Source of the DNA: an uncultured Chthoniobacterales bacterium
GTDB lineage: Bacteria > Verrucomicrobiota > Verrucomicrobiae > Chthoniobacterales > UBA10450
Length of the DNA: 8,399 nt
Direction: 5' to 3'
Assembly: GCA_955652855.1 (NCBI GenBank)
Contig: CATPCN010000223.1
Span: 1-8,399, forward strand
In this document: piece after piece, positions 1-6,811 of the stretch
Layout of the letters: each line of letters begins with the position of its first letter
Numbering within the stretch: position 1 is the stretch's first letter
The notes under the pieces: model-generated
The model's database searches: none
What the model saw: only the letters and a program-made list of their open reading frames with translations
Told to the model about the DNA's origin: nothing
Program-made: the position numbers and the translations under genes

Positions 1-57
1 ATCAACAACGATCTCGCGCCGAAGCCGCAGCTGAATCCGACGCCGGCGGATACGTAA
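1..57 (+). CDS. 3' end of upstream gene, probably RND periplasmic adaptor (partial)
   Basis: An open frame enters from the left edge and ends at TAA 55-57, giving the 18-residue tail INNDLAPKPQLNPTPADT. The proline-rich polar tail has no diagnostic motif. Its position just upstream of an RND permease on the same strand is where the membrane-fusion (HlyD/MFP-type) adaptor normally sits, so that function is inferred from context only. Adaptor and pump would be co-transcribed. The present gap of 165 nt looks secondarily expanded by an inserted element. It could instead be any other gene upstream of the pump. Confidence 0.5.
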   Translation: MNNDLAPKPQLNPTPADT

Positions 58-60
58 TGC

Positions 61-223
61 AAGATCGACAATGAGATTTCATTCTGAATTCCGGGGAGCG
101 CACGCGACTCGCGTGCTCATTTCGGCGACCTCGCCGGAATGCCTCATAATTTATTTGCCTCTTTGGCGGCAGTACTCCTTCGGAGTCATCGGCGAGTCGC
201 GTGCGCTCCCCAGAAGATCGACA
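61..223. repeat. Palindromic element with 20-bp inverted arms and flanking 10-bp direct repeats
   Basis: Bases 93-112 (GGGGAGCGCACGCGACTCGC) are perfectly inverted at 192-211, leaving 79 nt between the arms. Between and within the arms lie smaller perfect hairpins: 100-106/110-116 (7 bp), 123-128/131-136 (6 bp) and 174-178/182-186 (5 bp). Outside the arms, AAGATCGACA occurs at 61-70 and again at 214-223, ending on the first base of the pump ATG. The direct repeats look like a target-site duplication of the original adaptor-pump junction. Removing one repeat and the intervening DNA would leave 12 nt between the adaptor stop and the pump ATG, a normal operon spacing. There is no room for a transposase, so this would be a non-autonomous REP- or MITE-like unit. 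What is seen is the repeats; the insertion history is inference. Confidence 0.65.
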
Positions 224-3200
224 TGAAATCGTTTACCGATCTTTTCATCCGCCGGCCGGTCCTCGCGCTGGTTGTCAGCTTCGTCATCCTCATCGCCGGT
301 TTGCAGGCGTTGAAGACGATCAACGTTCGCCAATATCCGCGCAGTGACATTGCGGCGATTACAGTTAAGACCGTTTATATCGGCGCCGACGCGGAACTCG
401 TGCGCGGATTTATCACGACACCGCTGGAGCGCGCGATCGCGGCGGCCGATGGCATTGATTATATCCAATCGCAGAGCGCACAGGGCAGCTCGACGATCTC
501 GGCGCGACTGAAATTAAATTACGACGCGAACAAGGCGTTGTCCGACATCAGTTCGAAGGTTGATGCGATCCGGCGGGACCTGCCACCGGAAGCGGAGATT
601 CCGGTAATCAATATCGAAGCCGCGGACTCACGGTTTGCTTCTGCGTATCTAAGTTTCACCTCGAATATCCTCCAGCCTAACGAGGTGACCGATTATCTCG
701 TGCGCCTTGTGCAGCCGCGGCTGACTGCGCTGGGCGGCGTGCAGAAAGCCGACATCCTCGGTGGCCGCACGTTTGCCATGCGCATCTGGATGAAGCCGGA
801 CCGGATGGCAGCGTTGAACATCAGTCCGGCGCAAGTGCGCAGCGCACTTTCTCGAAACAATTATCTCGCCGCAGTTGGCAGCACGAAAGGTTCACTGCTT
901 CAGGTCAATCTCACCGCGAACACCGATTTGCATACGGCCGACGATTTCAAAAAACTCGTTGTGCGCGAGAACAAAGGAAATCTGATTCGGCTGGGCGACA
1001 TCGCGGACGTCGTGCTCGGGGCGGAAGATTACAACACGGAAGTCCGGTTCTCCGGCGAGAAAGCCGTTTTCATGGGCATCTGGGTTTTGCCGAATGCAAA
1101 CTCGATCGATGTGATCAAGCGCGTGCGCGCCGAGATGGAGCAAATCCAAAAAGAATTACCGACCGGCATGACCGGCGGCATCGCCTACGACGCGACCGCT
1201 TACATCAACGACGCAATCCACGAAGTCGTAAAGACCTTGATCGACACGCTGCTCATTGTCATGGTCGTCATCTTTTTATTTTTGGGATCGCTCCGATCTG
1301 TTGTCGTACCCGTCGTCGCGATTCCGATCTCGCTGATTGGCGCGCTCTTTCTCATGCAACTGTTCGGCTTCACACTGAATTTGCTCACGCTCCTCGCGAT
1401 CGTGCTCTCAGTCGGGTTGGTGGTGGATGACGCGATCGTCGTTGTCGAAAACGTGGAGCGCCACATGCGCGAAGGCATGTCGCGTTTCAATGCTGCCATT
1501 CAGGGCGCGCGCGAATTGATCGGACCGATTATCGCGATGACAATCACGCTGGCCGCGGTCTACACGCCGATCGCGTTGCAAGGCGGATTGACCGGCGCGC
1601 TCTTTCGCGAGTTCGCTTTAACTTTGGCAGGCGCGGTATTCATTTCGGGCGTCGTCGCACTGACTCTTTCGCCGATGATGTCGGCGAATCTCTTGCGCGC
1701 CGGCCACGCTGAAAAAGGATTCAGCGGTGTCGTCAATCGCACCTTCGATCGGTTCCGCGACTGGTATGGCGCGCATCTCGATCGCACACTCGCCGCACGT
1801 CCGGTGGTGTATGCGGTTTGGATTGGATTGTCGATCTTAGCGGTTTTGTTTTATAAGATGTCGCCGGTTGAAGCCGTGCCGACCGAGGATCAAGGCGTTA
1901 TTTTCGGAGCCATGACTGCGCCGGCGAATGCGACAATTGACGATACGATTCGTTATGCGGACGCGGCCGGAAAGATCTTCAGGAGTTTTCCAGACACGCG
2001 GTTCACGTTTCAACTTACATTTCCCGATAGCGGTTTTGGCGGAATGGTGTTGAAGCCCTGGGGTATCCGCAAAACTCCAACAGCCGCAATATTACCAGGC
2101 GTCCAGCAAAAAATCGGCGGAATTCCCGGCATCCGAATGTTCCCATTCATGCCGTCAGCGCTTCCAGGCGCCGACAACTTTCCGGTCAATTTGGTGATCG
2201 CTTCGACCGCTGACCCGGATCGCATTTTGGAGTTCGCCCAGCAAATTCAGCTTAAGGCGATGCAGAGCGGAATGTTTCGATTTGTGGACATCGATACAAA
2301 GATCGACCAGCCGCAATCCGAAGTCGTTTTCGATCACGACAAGGTTTCGGCCATGGGCCTCGATATGCAGCAGGTCGGCGCGGACCTTTCCGCGAGCATC
2401 GGTGGCAACTTCGTTAATCGATTCAACATCGCAGGACGCAGTTACAAAGTCATTCCGCAGATCAAACGCGTCGATCGTTTGAATCCGGAGCAGCTGAAAA
2501 ATATTTACGTCACCGGGCCAAACAATCAGCTCGTACCGCTGAGCACGATCGCAACGATCCGGCCAAAGACAGTCGCGCGCTCGCTCAATCGCATGCAGCA
2601 GCTCAACGCCGTCATCATTAGCGGCATGCCCGCTCAGTCGCTCGACACTGCGCTCAAGTTTCTCGAAAACGAAGCACACAAAATTTTACCGAAAGGTTAC
2701 GTGCTCGATTACACTGGCGAGTCGCGTCAGCTACGCACGGAGGGCAATAAATTTCTGCCGGCTTTTGCGCTCGCAGTCTTGTTGATCTTTCTCGTTCTCG
2801 CCGCGCAGTTCAATAGCTTCCGCGATCCATTCATTATCCTGCTCGGCTCTGTGCCGTTGGCCATGTTTGGCGCGTTGCTTTTCACTTTTTTGAAGATGCC
2901 GTTCGGAAAATTTTTCACAGATGGCTGGACGACGACGCTGAACATTTATTCGCAAGTCGGTCTTGTTACACTGGTCGGTCTCGTTTCGAAGAACGGAATT
3001 CTGATTGTCCAATTTGCGAACGAATTGCAACGACAAGGCTTGGGTAAACTTGAGGCGATCGCGCAGGCGTCGCGAATTCGTTTACGCCCCGTTATGATGA
3101 CGAGCGTGGCGACGGTGTGCGGTCACTTTCCTCTCACGCTCGTGAGCGGGGCGGGCGCGGCGGCGCGAAATTCGATCGGCCTGGTGCTCGTCGGCGGAAT

Positions 3201-3381
3201 GACGATTGGAACCATCTTCACTTTGTTCATTGTCCCTTCGCTCTACATGTTAATTGCGAAAGAACATCACGAGCGATCGCTGGCCGAGAGCGAAGAGGAA
3301 TTGGCAAGCCCGGAAGATGTCGATCTTGTCGCGGAACCTGCGCTGGCACGCGACGGCAACGGTCGCTGGCAGCAGGAATGA
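223..3381 (+). CDS. Efflux RND transporter permease subunit (HAE-1 / AcrB-MexI type)
   Basis: This is an inner-membrane proton-driven antiporter that takes substrates from periplasm or membrane and passes them to an outer-membrane channel through an adaptor. The 1052-residue length is normal for the family. The N-terminus MKSFTDLFIRRPVLALVVS resembles MexI/MexK-type pumps, which is why the ATG at 223 is preferred over the in-frame ATG at 139. The extra 28 residues from 139 would be encoded by the palindromic element. Seen in order: TM1 about 9-30, first porter region to about 330, TM2-6 about 335-490, TM7 about 530, second porter region about 555-840, TM8-12 about 845-1012. The proton-relay residues are all present: Asp-Asp in GLVVDDAIVVVENVER (about 402-403), Lys in VSKNGILIVQFANE (about 923) and Arg in RLRPVMMTS (about 955). 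An acidic tail of about 40 residues ends the protein. Substrate range cannot be read from sequence. No outer-membrane factor gene follows it. Confidence 0.95.
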   Translation: MKSFTDLFIRRPVLALVVSFVILIAGLQALKTINVRQYPRSDIAAITVKTVYIGADAELVRGFITTPLERAIAAADGIDYIQSQSAQGSSTISARLKLNYDANKALSDISSKVDAIRRDLPPEAEIPVINIEAADSRFASAYLSFTSNILQPNEVTDYLVRLVQPRLTALGGVQKADILGGRTFAMRIWMKPDRMAALNISPAQVRSALSRNNYLAAVGSTKGSLLQVNLTANTDLHTADDFKKLVVRENKGNLIRLGDIADVVLGAEDYNTEVRFSGEKAVFMGIWVLPNANSIDVIKRVRAEMEQIQKELPTGMTGGIAYDATAYINDAIHEVVKTLIDTLLIVMVVIFLFLGSLRSVVVPVVAIPISLIGALFLMQLFGFTLNLLTLLAIVLSVGLVVDDAIVVVENVERHMREGMSRFNAAIQGARELIGPIIAMTITLAAVYTPIALQGGLTGALFREFALTLAGAVFISGVVALTLSPMMSANLLRAGHAEKGFSGVVNRTFDRFRDWYGAHLDRTLAARPVVYAVWIGLSILAVLFYKMSPVEAVPTEDQGVIFGAMTAPANATIDDTIRYADAAGKIFRSFPDTRFTFQLTFPDSGFGGMVLKPWGIRKTPTAAILPGVQQKIGGIPGIRMFPFMPSALPGADNFPVNLVIASTADPDRILEFAQQIQLKAMQSGMFRFVDIDTKIDQPQSEVVFDHDKVSAMGLDMQQVGADLSASIGGNFVNRFNIAGRSYKVIPQIKRVDRLNPEQLKNIYVTGPNNQLVPLSTIATIRPKTVARSLNRMQQLNAVIISGMPAQSLDTALKFLENEAHKILPKGYVLDYTGESRQLRTEGNKFLPAFALAVLLIFLVLAAQFNSFRDPFIILLGSVPLAMFGALLFTFLKMPFGKFFTDGWTTTLNIYSQVGLVTLVGLVSKNGILIVQFANELQRQGLGKLEAIAQASRIRLRPVMMTSVATVCGHFPLTLVSGAGAAARNSIGLVLVGGMTIGTIFTLFIVPSLYMLIAKEHHERSLAESEEELASPEDVDLVAEPALARDGNGRWQQE

Positions 3382-3576
3382 TTCAAGTCTCGGGCTTACG
3401 AATAAGATTTCGACGGTCAGAGACCGCCGCTACAGAAAAAAAAGCGCTGATGGAACTGGCCGGCGCGGCGCGGTGGGCGGCTGTAGTCAGTTTCGCCGCG
3501 GAATTCGCATAGTTCTTTCTTGTATAAAGAGAAGATATCGACGAACTTGCTTTCTCAATTCAGAGGAGAAAATCAC
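3382..3576. other. Intergenic region between pump and BNR protein genes
   Basis: This 195-nt spacer has a short hairpin at 3414-3426 (CGGTC, loop AGA, GACCG) followed by CCGCTACAG and eight A residues. There is no T tract after the hairpin on the plus strand, so it is not a convincing terminator for the pump gene. A TATAAA at 3523-3528 could be a -10 element for the downstream gene, but no matching -35 box is seen at the right distance. The spacing and the strong downstream ribosome binding site suggest that the BNR gene has its own transcription start here. Confidence 0.35.
3562..3569 (+). promoter_or_regulatory. Ribosome binding site AGAGGAGA of the BNR protein gene
   Basis: AGAGGAGA lies 7 nt before the ATG at 3577. 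It is the best Shine-Dalgarno in the window. It decides the start in favour of 3577 over the in-frame ATG at 3520, which would put a polar stretch ahead of the signal peptide. Confidence 0.8.
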
Positions 3577-5127
3577 ATGTCAAAAAGATTTTTTGTCGCG
3601 TTTTTGTTCGGCGGCATGAGCCTGTGCCTATTTTTGCTGTCTGCGGTCACCCGCGTCGGTGCACAAGGACCGAGTGGATCCAATGGGCCACCGCAATTTT
3701 TAACTCTTCCTATCTTGCTGCACGTCGCACAGCCGGGGCTTGACCACGGCCACTTCATTTTTGCGGACAACGCGGCAACGCCAGCTGCTCTGGCGACAAA
3801 TGCCGGAACCGCAAATTATCTTGCTCCCCGGCCCGGAACCCTCGCCTTAACGATGGGAACGGATCGCGACGTGTCCGACGGCGCTGATTCTTATGAGGGC
3901 GAGACCGGCGCGGCGGGCACAGGTATTCTGGTCGGCGCATCGAACCACATCTATCCCGGCAATTGCATCGCTGCTGCGTCATCGGGGACCTTCGGTGATT
4001 GTGCAGTCAAGGCTTTTGCCTCCAGCAACGGCGGACTGAGCTTTACCGGAACCACCATCTCGCGAACGTGGAGTGGCAACACCTTCGGCATCACCTTCGA
4101 TCCCGGTGTGGACTACGACAAAGTCGGGAACTTTTACTTCTCTTTCGGCGGCGCGCCCTTGAGCGGCAGCTACCCGAATTCCATCGCCGTAAGCAAATCA
4201 GCGAACGGCACCAGTTGGTCCACGCCGGTGGCGGTGACCTTCAACCGCAACAAATTCTTCGACGACAAATACTATATCGCGGTTGATCGCAGCAACACCA
4301 GCTTCGCCAACCGGATTTACGTTTCCTGGGATCGCAACTCCGGGAACAACCAAATCCTCTACATCGCCTACTCATCGAATGGCGGCGCTACCTGGAGCGC
4401 ACCGATCAAAGTCAACGACGGCACCACGAAATTCGAGCGCGTCATCGGCGCTTACCCCGCGGTGGATCACAACACGGGTGTGGTCTACGATTCATGGCAC
4501 GATTACGCCAAGAACATTATCTTCGTCGACAAAAGCACGGACGGTGGCGTCTCGTGGGGCACGGACGTGGCGGCCGCCACCACCCACGCCGGCTTCGGCA
4601 AAGACATCGGCTGCGTAGGAGGGCGCGCACAAGGACCGGCGCACGCGCTCAAAGTAGGTCCGAGCGGAGCGCTCTATCTGGTTTATGCCGATCCAGTCAC
4701 ATCTCGCGGCTTCGACATTCTGCTTACCAAATCCACCAACGGCGGCGCGACGTGGTCGACGCCCGTCGTCCTCAATGACGACACGGGCTCAGCCGACCAG
4801 TTCCATCCGACACTCAGTGTTGAGTCAAACGGATTGGGCGGCGATAAAGTAACCGTGAGCTTCTACGACAGGCGCGACGACCCGAGCAACTGTCTCGCGT
4901 ATGTGTATGCCACGCAAAGCACTGATAGTGGAGCGACATGGTCGGCTAATCTGAAAGAAACCTCAGCGCAATCGAACTTTGACGGGAACCCGAATGGCCC
5001 CGGCGATTATTCGTCCTCTACTCCATTCAGCACCGCAGTGTGGCCGTTCTTCTGCGACCATCGCATAAGCAATCCGCAGACTTCAACCGGTGGCGCTTTC
5101 GATGTCTACACGGTGAACGTGCAGTAA
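3577..5127 (+). CDS. Secreted six-Asp-box (BNR) beta-propeller protein, sialidase-like
   Basis: The gene encodes 516 residues. Residues 1-29 form a signal peptide (MSKRFF, a hydrophobic core, then VGA before Gln30), so the product is exported. Six Asp-box-like motifs are spaced along the chain: SSNGGLSFT (about 149), SANGTSWS (about 208), SSNGGATW (about 266), STDGGVSW (about 320), STNGGATW (about 386) and STDSGATW (about 448). That suits a six-bladed propeller. Between them are motifs common in BNR proteins: FDDKYYIAVDRS, IYVSWDR and SFYDRRDDP. Five cysteines remain after signal cleavage. I see no Phe/Tyr-Arg-Ile-Pro motif, which true GH33 sialidases carry near the N-terminus, so sialidase activity should not be assumed. 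The protein may bind or cleave an extracellular glycan, or be a structural propeller. It has its own ribosome binding site and stands between unrelated genes. Confidence 0.85.
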   Translation: MSKRFFVAFLFGGMSLCLFLLSAVTRVGAQGPSGSNGPPQFLTLPILLHVAQPGLDHGHFIFADNAATPAALATNAGTANYLAPRPGTLALTMGTDRDVSDGADSYEGETGAAGTGILVGASNHIYPGNCIAAASSGTFGDCAVKAFASSNGGLSFTGTTISRTWSGNTFGITFDPGVDYDKVGNFYFSFGGAPLSGSYPNSIAVSKSANGTSWSTPVAVTFNRNKFFDDKYYIAVDRSNTSFANRIYVSWDRNSGNNQILYIAYSSNGGATWSAPIKVNDGTTKFERVIGAYPAVDHNTGVVYDSWHDYAKNIIFVDKSTDGGVSWGTDVAAATTHAGFGKDIGCVGGRAQGPAHALKVGPSGALYLVYADPVTSRGFDILLTKSTNGGATWSTPVVLNDDTGSADQFHPTLSVESNGLGGDKVTVSFYDRRDDPSNCLAYVYATQSTDSGATWSANLKETSAQSNFDGNPNGPGDYSSSTPFSTAVWPFFCDHRISNPQTSTGGAFDVYTVNVQ

Positions 5128-5293
5128 GACTCTGCCTCTCACCACGTCGAACGAATCCCTAGCTTAGAGATAGCAACGCGGGCCGGCAGGTGCGCCGGGC
5201 AGCGTCGAGTCTCCGTTGTAGTGGCGCTTGCCTGCTCGCGAAAACTTTCGGAGTCATCAGCGGCAAAAGGGCTGACAGGACAAGCCATCGCGG

Positions 5294-5323
5294 AAAAAAA
5301 GCGCGACCATCACTGGTCGCGCT
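5294..5323 (-). terminator. Intrinsic terminator of the tRNA-Arg/SGNH transcript
   Basis: Bases 5300-5309 (AGCGCGACCA) pair perfectly with 5314-5323 (TGGTCGCGCT) around a four-base loop. Read on the minus strand, the stem is followed at once by seven T residues (5300-5294). That is a textbook rho-independent terminator for leftward transcription. The plus strand lacks a T tract after the stem. It lies about 177 nt beyond the stop of the minus-strand SGNH gene. Confidence 0.85.
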
Positions 5324-5360
5324 GCTGAAACTGAGGAAATCAGTTATTTCAGTTTGTTGT

Positions 5361-5410
5361 GTTCTTAGCTAGCGACGTTTCTTAAAGCAACAGCGACGCT
5401 AACTAAGAAC
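5361..5410. repeat. 14-bp imperfect inverted repeat
   Basis: GTTCTTAGCTAGCG at 5361-5374 is inverted at 5397-5410 (CGCTAACTAAGAAC) with one mismatch. That mismatch becomes a G-U pair in the minus-strand transcript. The loop is 22 nt. It sits in the 3' untranslated part of the SGNH message, upstream of the terminator, and has no T tract of its own. It could stabilise the message end or be a small repeat unit. Confidence 0.5.
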
Positions 5411-5490
5411 CAACCACAAAAATCATCGAAGAAACCGCCGGCCGCTTGGCCTTTCTTGTCAAAGAGCTCGGCATGAAGATCGCGAAGTAG
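5407..5490 (+). pseudogene. Possible coding remnant (3' end of a small gene)
   Basis: After a TAA at 5404-5406, the frame reads EPTTKIIEETAGRLAFLVKE, then LGMKIAK, then TAG. The tail has an amphipathic, helix-like composition (KIIEETAGRLAFLVKELGMK) and GC-rich third positions, unlike random intergenic DNA. No start codon or ribosome binding site precedes it in frame except internal TTG and ATG codons. It may be the 3' scar of a lost gene, or a chance open stretch. I cannot assign a family. Confidence 0.25.
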
Positions 5491-5499
5491 TTTGGGAAC

Positions 5500-6657
5500 T
5501 TATTTTTTCGAGGGCTCCTCAATTAGTTTTTGCTCGATCAAGAAACTGCGCAGCTCGCTTGCAATAACTTTGTTTCCCAACGGTGTGAAGTGGCGATTGA
5601 AAAATTTATCCAGCTCTTTCTCGGTGTGCGCATTTTTCGCTAATGCGGACACGCCGTTGAAGCACGCATAGCCACGTTCCTGGCAATAGGAGAGAAGGAC
5701 CGCAGCCTTTTTTGGATTCCTTTCTTGCATCTGCGCCGCGACTTCGGTCTGAGAGGGCAACAACATAATGAACGGCGTGCGGCCGGCCGCCTTCGATTCG
5801 TTCATGAAAGAATCGAGAATGGAAAACATTAGATCGCGCGCCGGCGGGTATGTCCACAGGTTCGCCCACGGGCGCGGGCTAAGGTCGTCGATGTGGCGCC
5901 CTCCTCGATGGTGAAAAATTTCGAGCCAAAACCGCTTGTGGAAGAGGATCGCCGTGTAAGGAAATCCAAGCGAAGGCTCATTGTCGCGTTTAAACCACCA
6001 ATCGTTCTCCCCCAGGCTTTCGACAAACTTCGGATCCAATAGTTTATCGATCTCATCCCCATTGCGGATGGGATTCTCGATCAGCTCGCGAACTTCACCC
6101 CGCAGAATGAAGCGTGGCTTTGTTAATGAATGACCAGTGTGTTCGGAATAAAACGGGCGATACCGGTTTACGATTCGATTGATGTTTTCCGTAATGAGCC
6201 CCAGTGCCACGACTGGCGCGCGAACCTTCTGAAAGTCTTCCTCGAAACGGATGTAAGCCTGATCGGTCCCGTAACCATCGACGCCGAAATTATAAATATC
6301 GGCCGCGAGCATACCGGCGAGTTGCTCCTCCCAGGTCTGCGCATCCGCTACTTGATCGCAATAGGTGAAAGAATCGCCGAATGCTGCTAAGAGCGGTCGG
6401 CCGTATTCGACACTACGTGGCCGTTCACCAAACAGGGTTGGATAGCGTTTTTTCCAGCCGAGAGAAAAATCGTACTGTTCCTTCAGTTTCGGAATATCAG
6501 CTCGAGCAACAGTATATGCGTTGACGTTACGAAATCCGAAACGCTCACGAAAAACCGAAAAAAATATAAAGGAAATCAACTCGATCGCGCAGAGACCGAC
6601 CAGCATGGCGATCAAGGGATGCAGTAATTTGGTCTTCAGTGAATCGTGCCTCTTCAA
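5500..6657 (-). CDS. Membrane-anchored SGNH/GDSL-hydrolase-like protein
   Basis: The gene encodes 385 residues from a TTG start at 6657. Residues 1-10 are basic (KRHDSLKTK), followed by a single hydrophobic segment at about 12-35, so the body probably faces the periplasm as a signal-anchored protein. SGNH blocks visible: block I AAFGDSFTYCDQ with the likely nucleophile Ser96; block II NFGVDGYGTDQ with oxyanion-type Gly (about 125-128); block III-like LGLITENINR (Asn158 or 160); block V FFNRHFTPLGN with the likely catalytic His356. The Asp expected two residues before this His is Asn354. Such proteins de-esterify or acylate sugars and envelope polymers, but the substrate cannot be told here. 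The next in-frame ATG is at 6606 (residue 18), inside the hydrophobic segment and without a Shine-Dalgarno, so the start is uncertain. Transcription probably comes through the tRNA gene immediately upstream. Confidence 0.8.
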   Translation of the reverse strand: MKRHDSLKTKLLHPLIAMLVGLCAIELISFIFFSVFRERFGFRNVNAYTVARADIPKLKEQYDFSLGWKKRYPTLFGERPRSVEYGRPLLAAFGDSFTYCDQVADAQTWEEQLAGMLAADIYNFGVDGYGTDQAYIRFEEDFQKVRAPVVALGLITENINRIVNRYRPFYSEHTGHSLTKPRFILRGEVRELIENPIRNGDEIDKLLDPKFVESLGENDWWFKRDNEPSLGFPYTAILFHKRFWLEIFHHRGGRHIDDLSPRPWANLWTYPPARDLMFSILDSFMNESKAAGRTPFIMLLPSQTEVAAQMQERNPKKAAVLLSYCQERGYACFNGVSALAKNAHTEKELDKFFNRHFTPLGNKVIASELRSFLIEQKLIEEPSKK

Positions 6658-6661
6658 TTTT

Positions 6662-6733
6662 CGTCCCCGGCGAGAATCGAACTCACATTTAAGGTATAGG
6701 AAACCCTTGTTCTATCCGTTGAACTACGGGGAC
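6662..6733 (-). tRNA. tRNA-Arg (anticodon CCT)
   Basis: On the minus strand a full 72-nt cloverleaf folds. The acceptor GTCCCCG pairs perfectly with CGGGGAC, the D stem is GTTC/GAAC, and the anticodon stem AGGGT/ACCTT encloses the loop TTCCTAT. The variable loop is AAAT, and the T stem GTGAG/CTCGC encloses TTCGATT. The anticodon CCT with U33 reads the arginine codon AGG. An A after the D-loop GG (A20-like), C35 and discriminator G agree with arginine identity. CCA is not encoded (AAA follows), so it must be added after transcription. The 3' end is 4 nt from the start of the SGNH gene on the same strand. Confidence 0.95.
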
Positions 6734-6740
6734 TGATGAC

Positions 6741-6771
6741 AAAGTAGAAAGTAGAAAGGGTAAAGTAGAAA
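6741..6771. repeat. Heptamer tandem repeat (AAAGTAG) between tRNA and permease
   Basis: Units at 6741-6747, 6748-6754 and 6762-6768 read AAAGTAG. The intervening unit 6755-6761 is AAAGGGT, and AAA follows the last one. The tract begins 8 nt upstream of the tRNA 5' end, so on the minus strand (CTACTTT units) it occupies the tRNA promoter position. TACTTT is a possible poor -10. It also lies in the leader region of the rightward permease gene. Its role is unknown. Confidence 0.6.
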
Positions 6772-6811
6772 AGCCAGCGATCAGATTTCGGATTGCTAAC
6801 GGCCGTGGCGA

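Larger units (their letters stand above)
5128..5499. other. Convergent intergenic region with several structured elements
   Basis: These 372 nt lie between two convergent genes. In order they hold: a weak 5-bp GC hairpin at 5183-5198 without a T tract; a 12-nt motif at 5247-5258 identical to part of the element before the pump; a strong minus-strand terminator at 5294-5323; nested AACTGA/TCAGTT pairs at 5329-5345; a 14-bp inverted repeat at 5361-5410; and a coding-like remnant ending at TAG 5488-5490. A 60-codon open frame at 5190-5372 (+) runs straight through the terminator hairpin and has no ribosome binding site, so I do not count it as a gene. No good terminator is visible for the plus-strand BNR gene. 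Confidence 0.6.

Noticed and set aside
139..222. 28-codon N-terminal extension of the RND pump from the ATG at 139
   Set aside because: It would be encoded by the palindromic element. The ATG at 223 gives an N-terminus (MKSFTDLFIRRPVLALVVS) matching the usual start of this pump type.
2155..2679. 174-codon open frame on the minus strand
   Set aside because: It lies wholly inside the RND pump gene, whose motifs are intact in the other frame; it is an antisense shadow.
3430..3486. CTACAG/CTGTAG inverted pair across the pump-BNR spacer
   Set aside because: Only six pairs, 45 nt apart, and pairing does not extend in either direction.
5183..5198. Hairpin CCGGC/GCCGG as terminator of the BNR gene
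   Set aside because: The stem is only 5 bp with no T tract behind it.
5190..5372. 60-codon open frame on the plus strand in the convergent spacer
   Set aside because: It has no ribosome binding site, its composition is not protein-like (Arg/Ser/Cys-rich), and it runs through the minus-strand terminator and repeat motifs.
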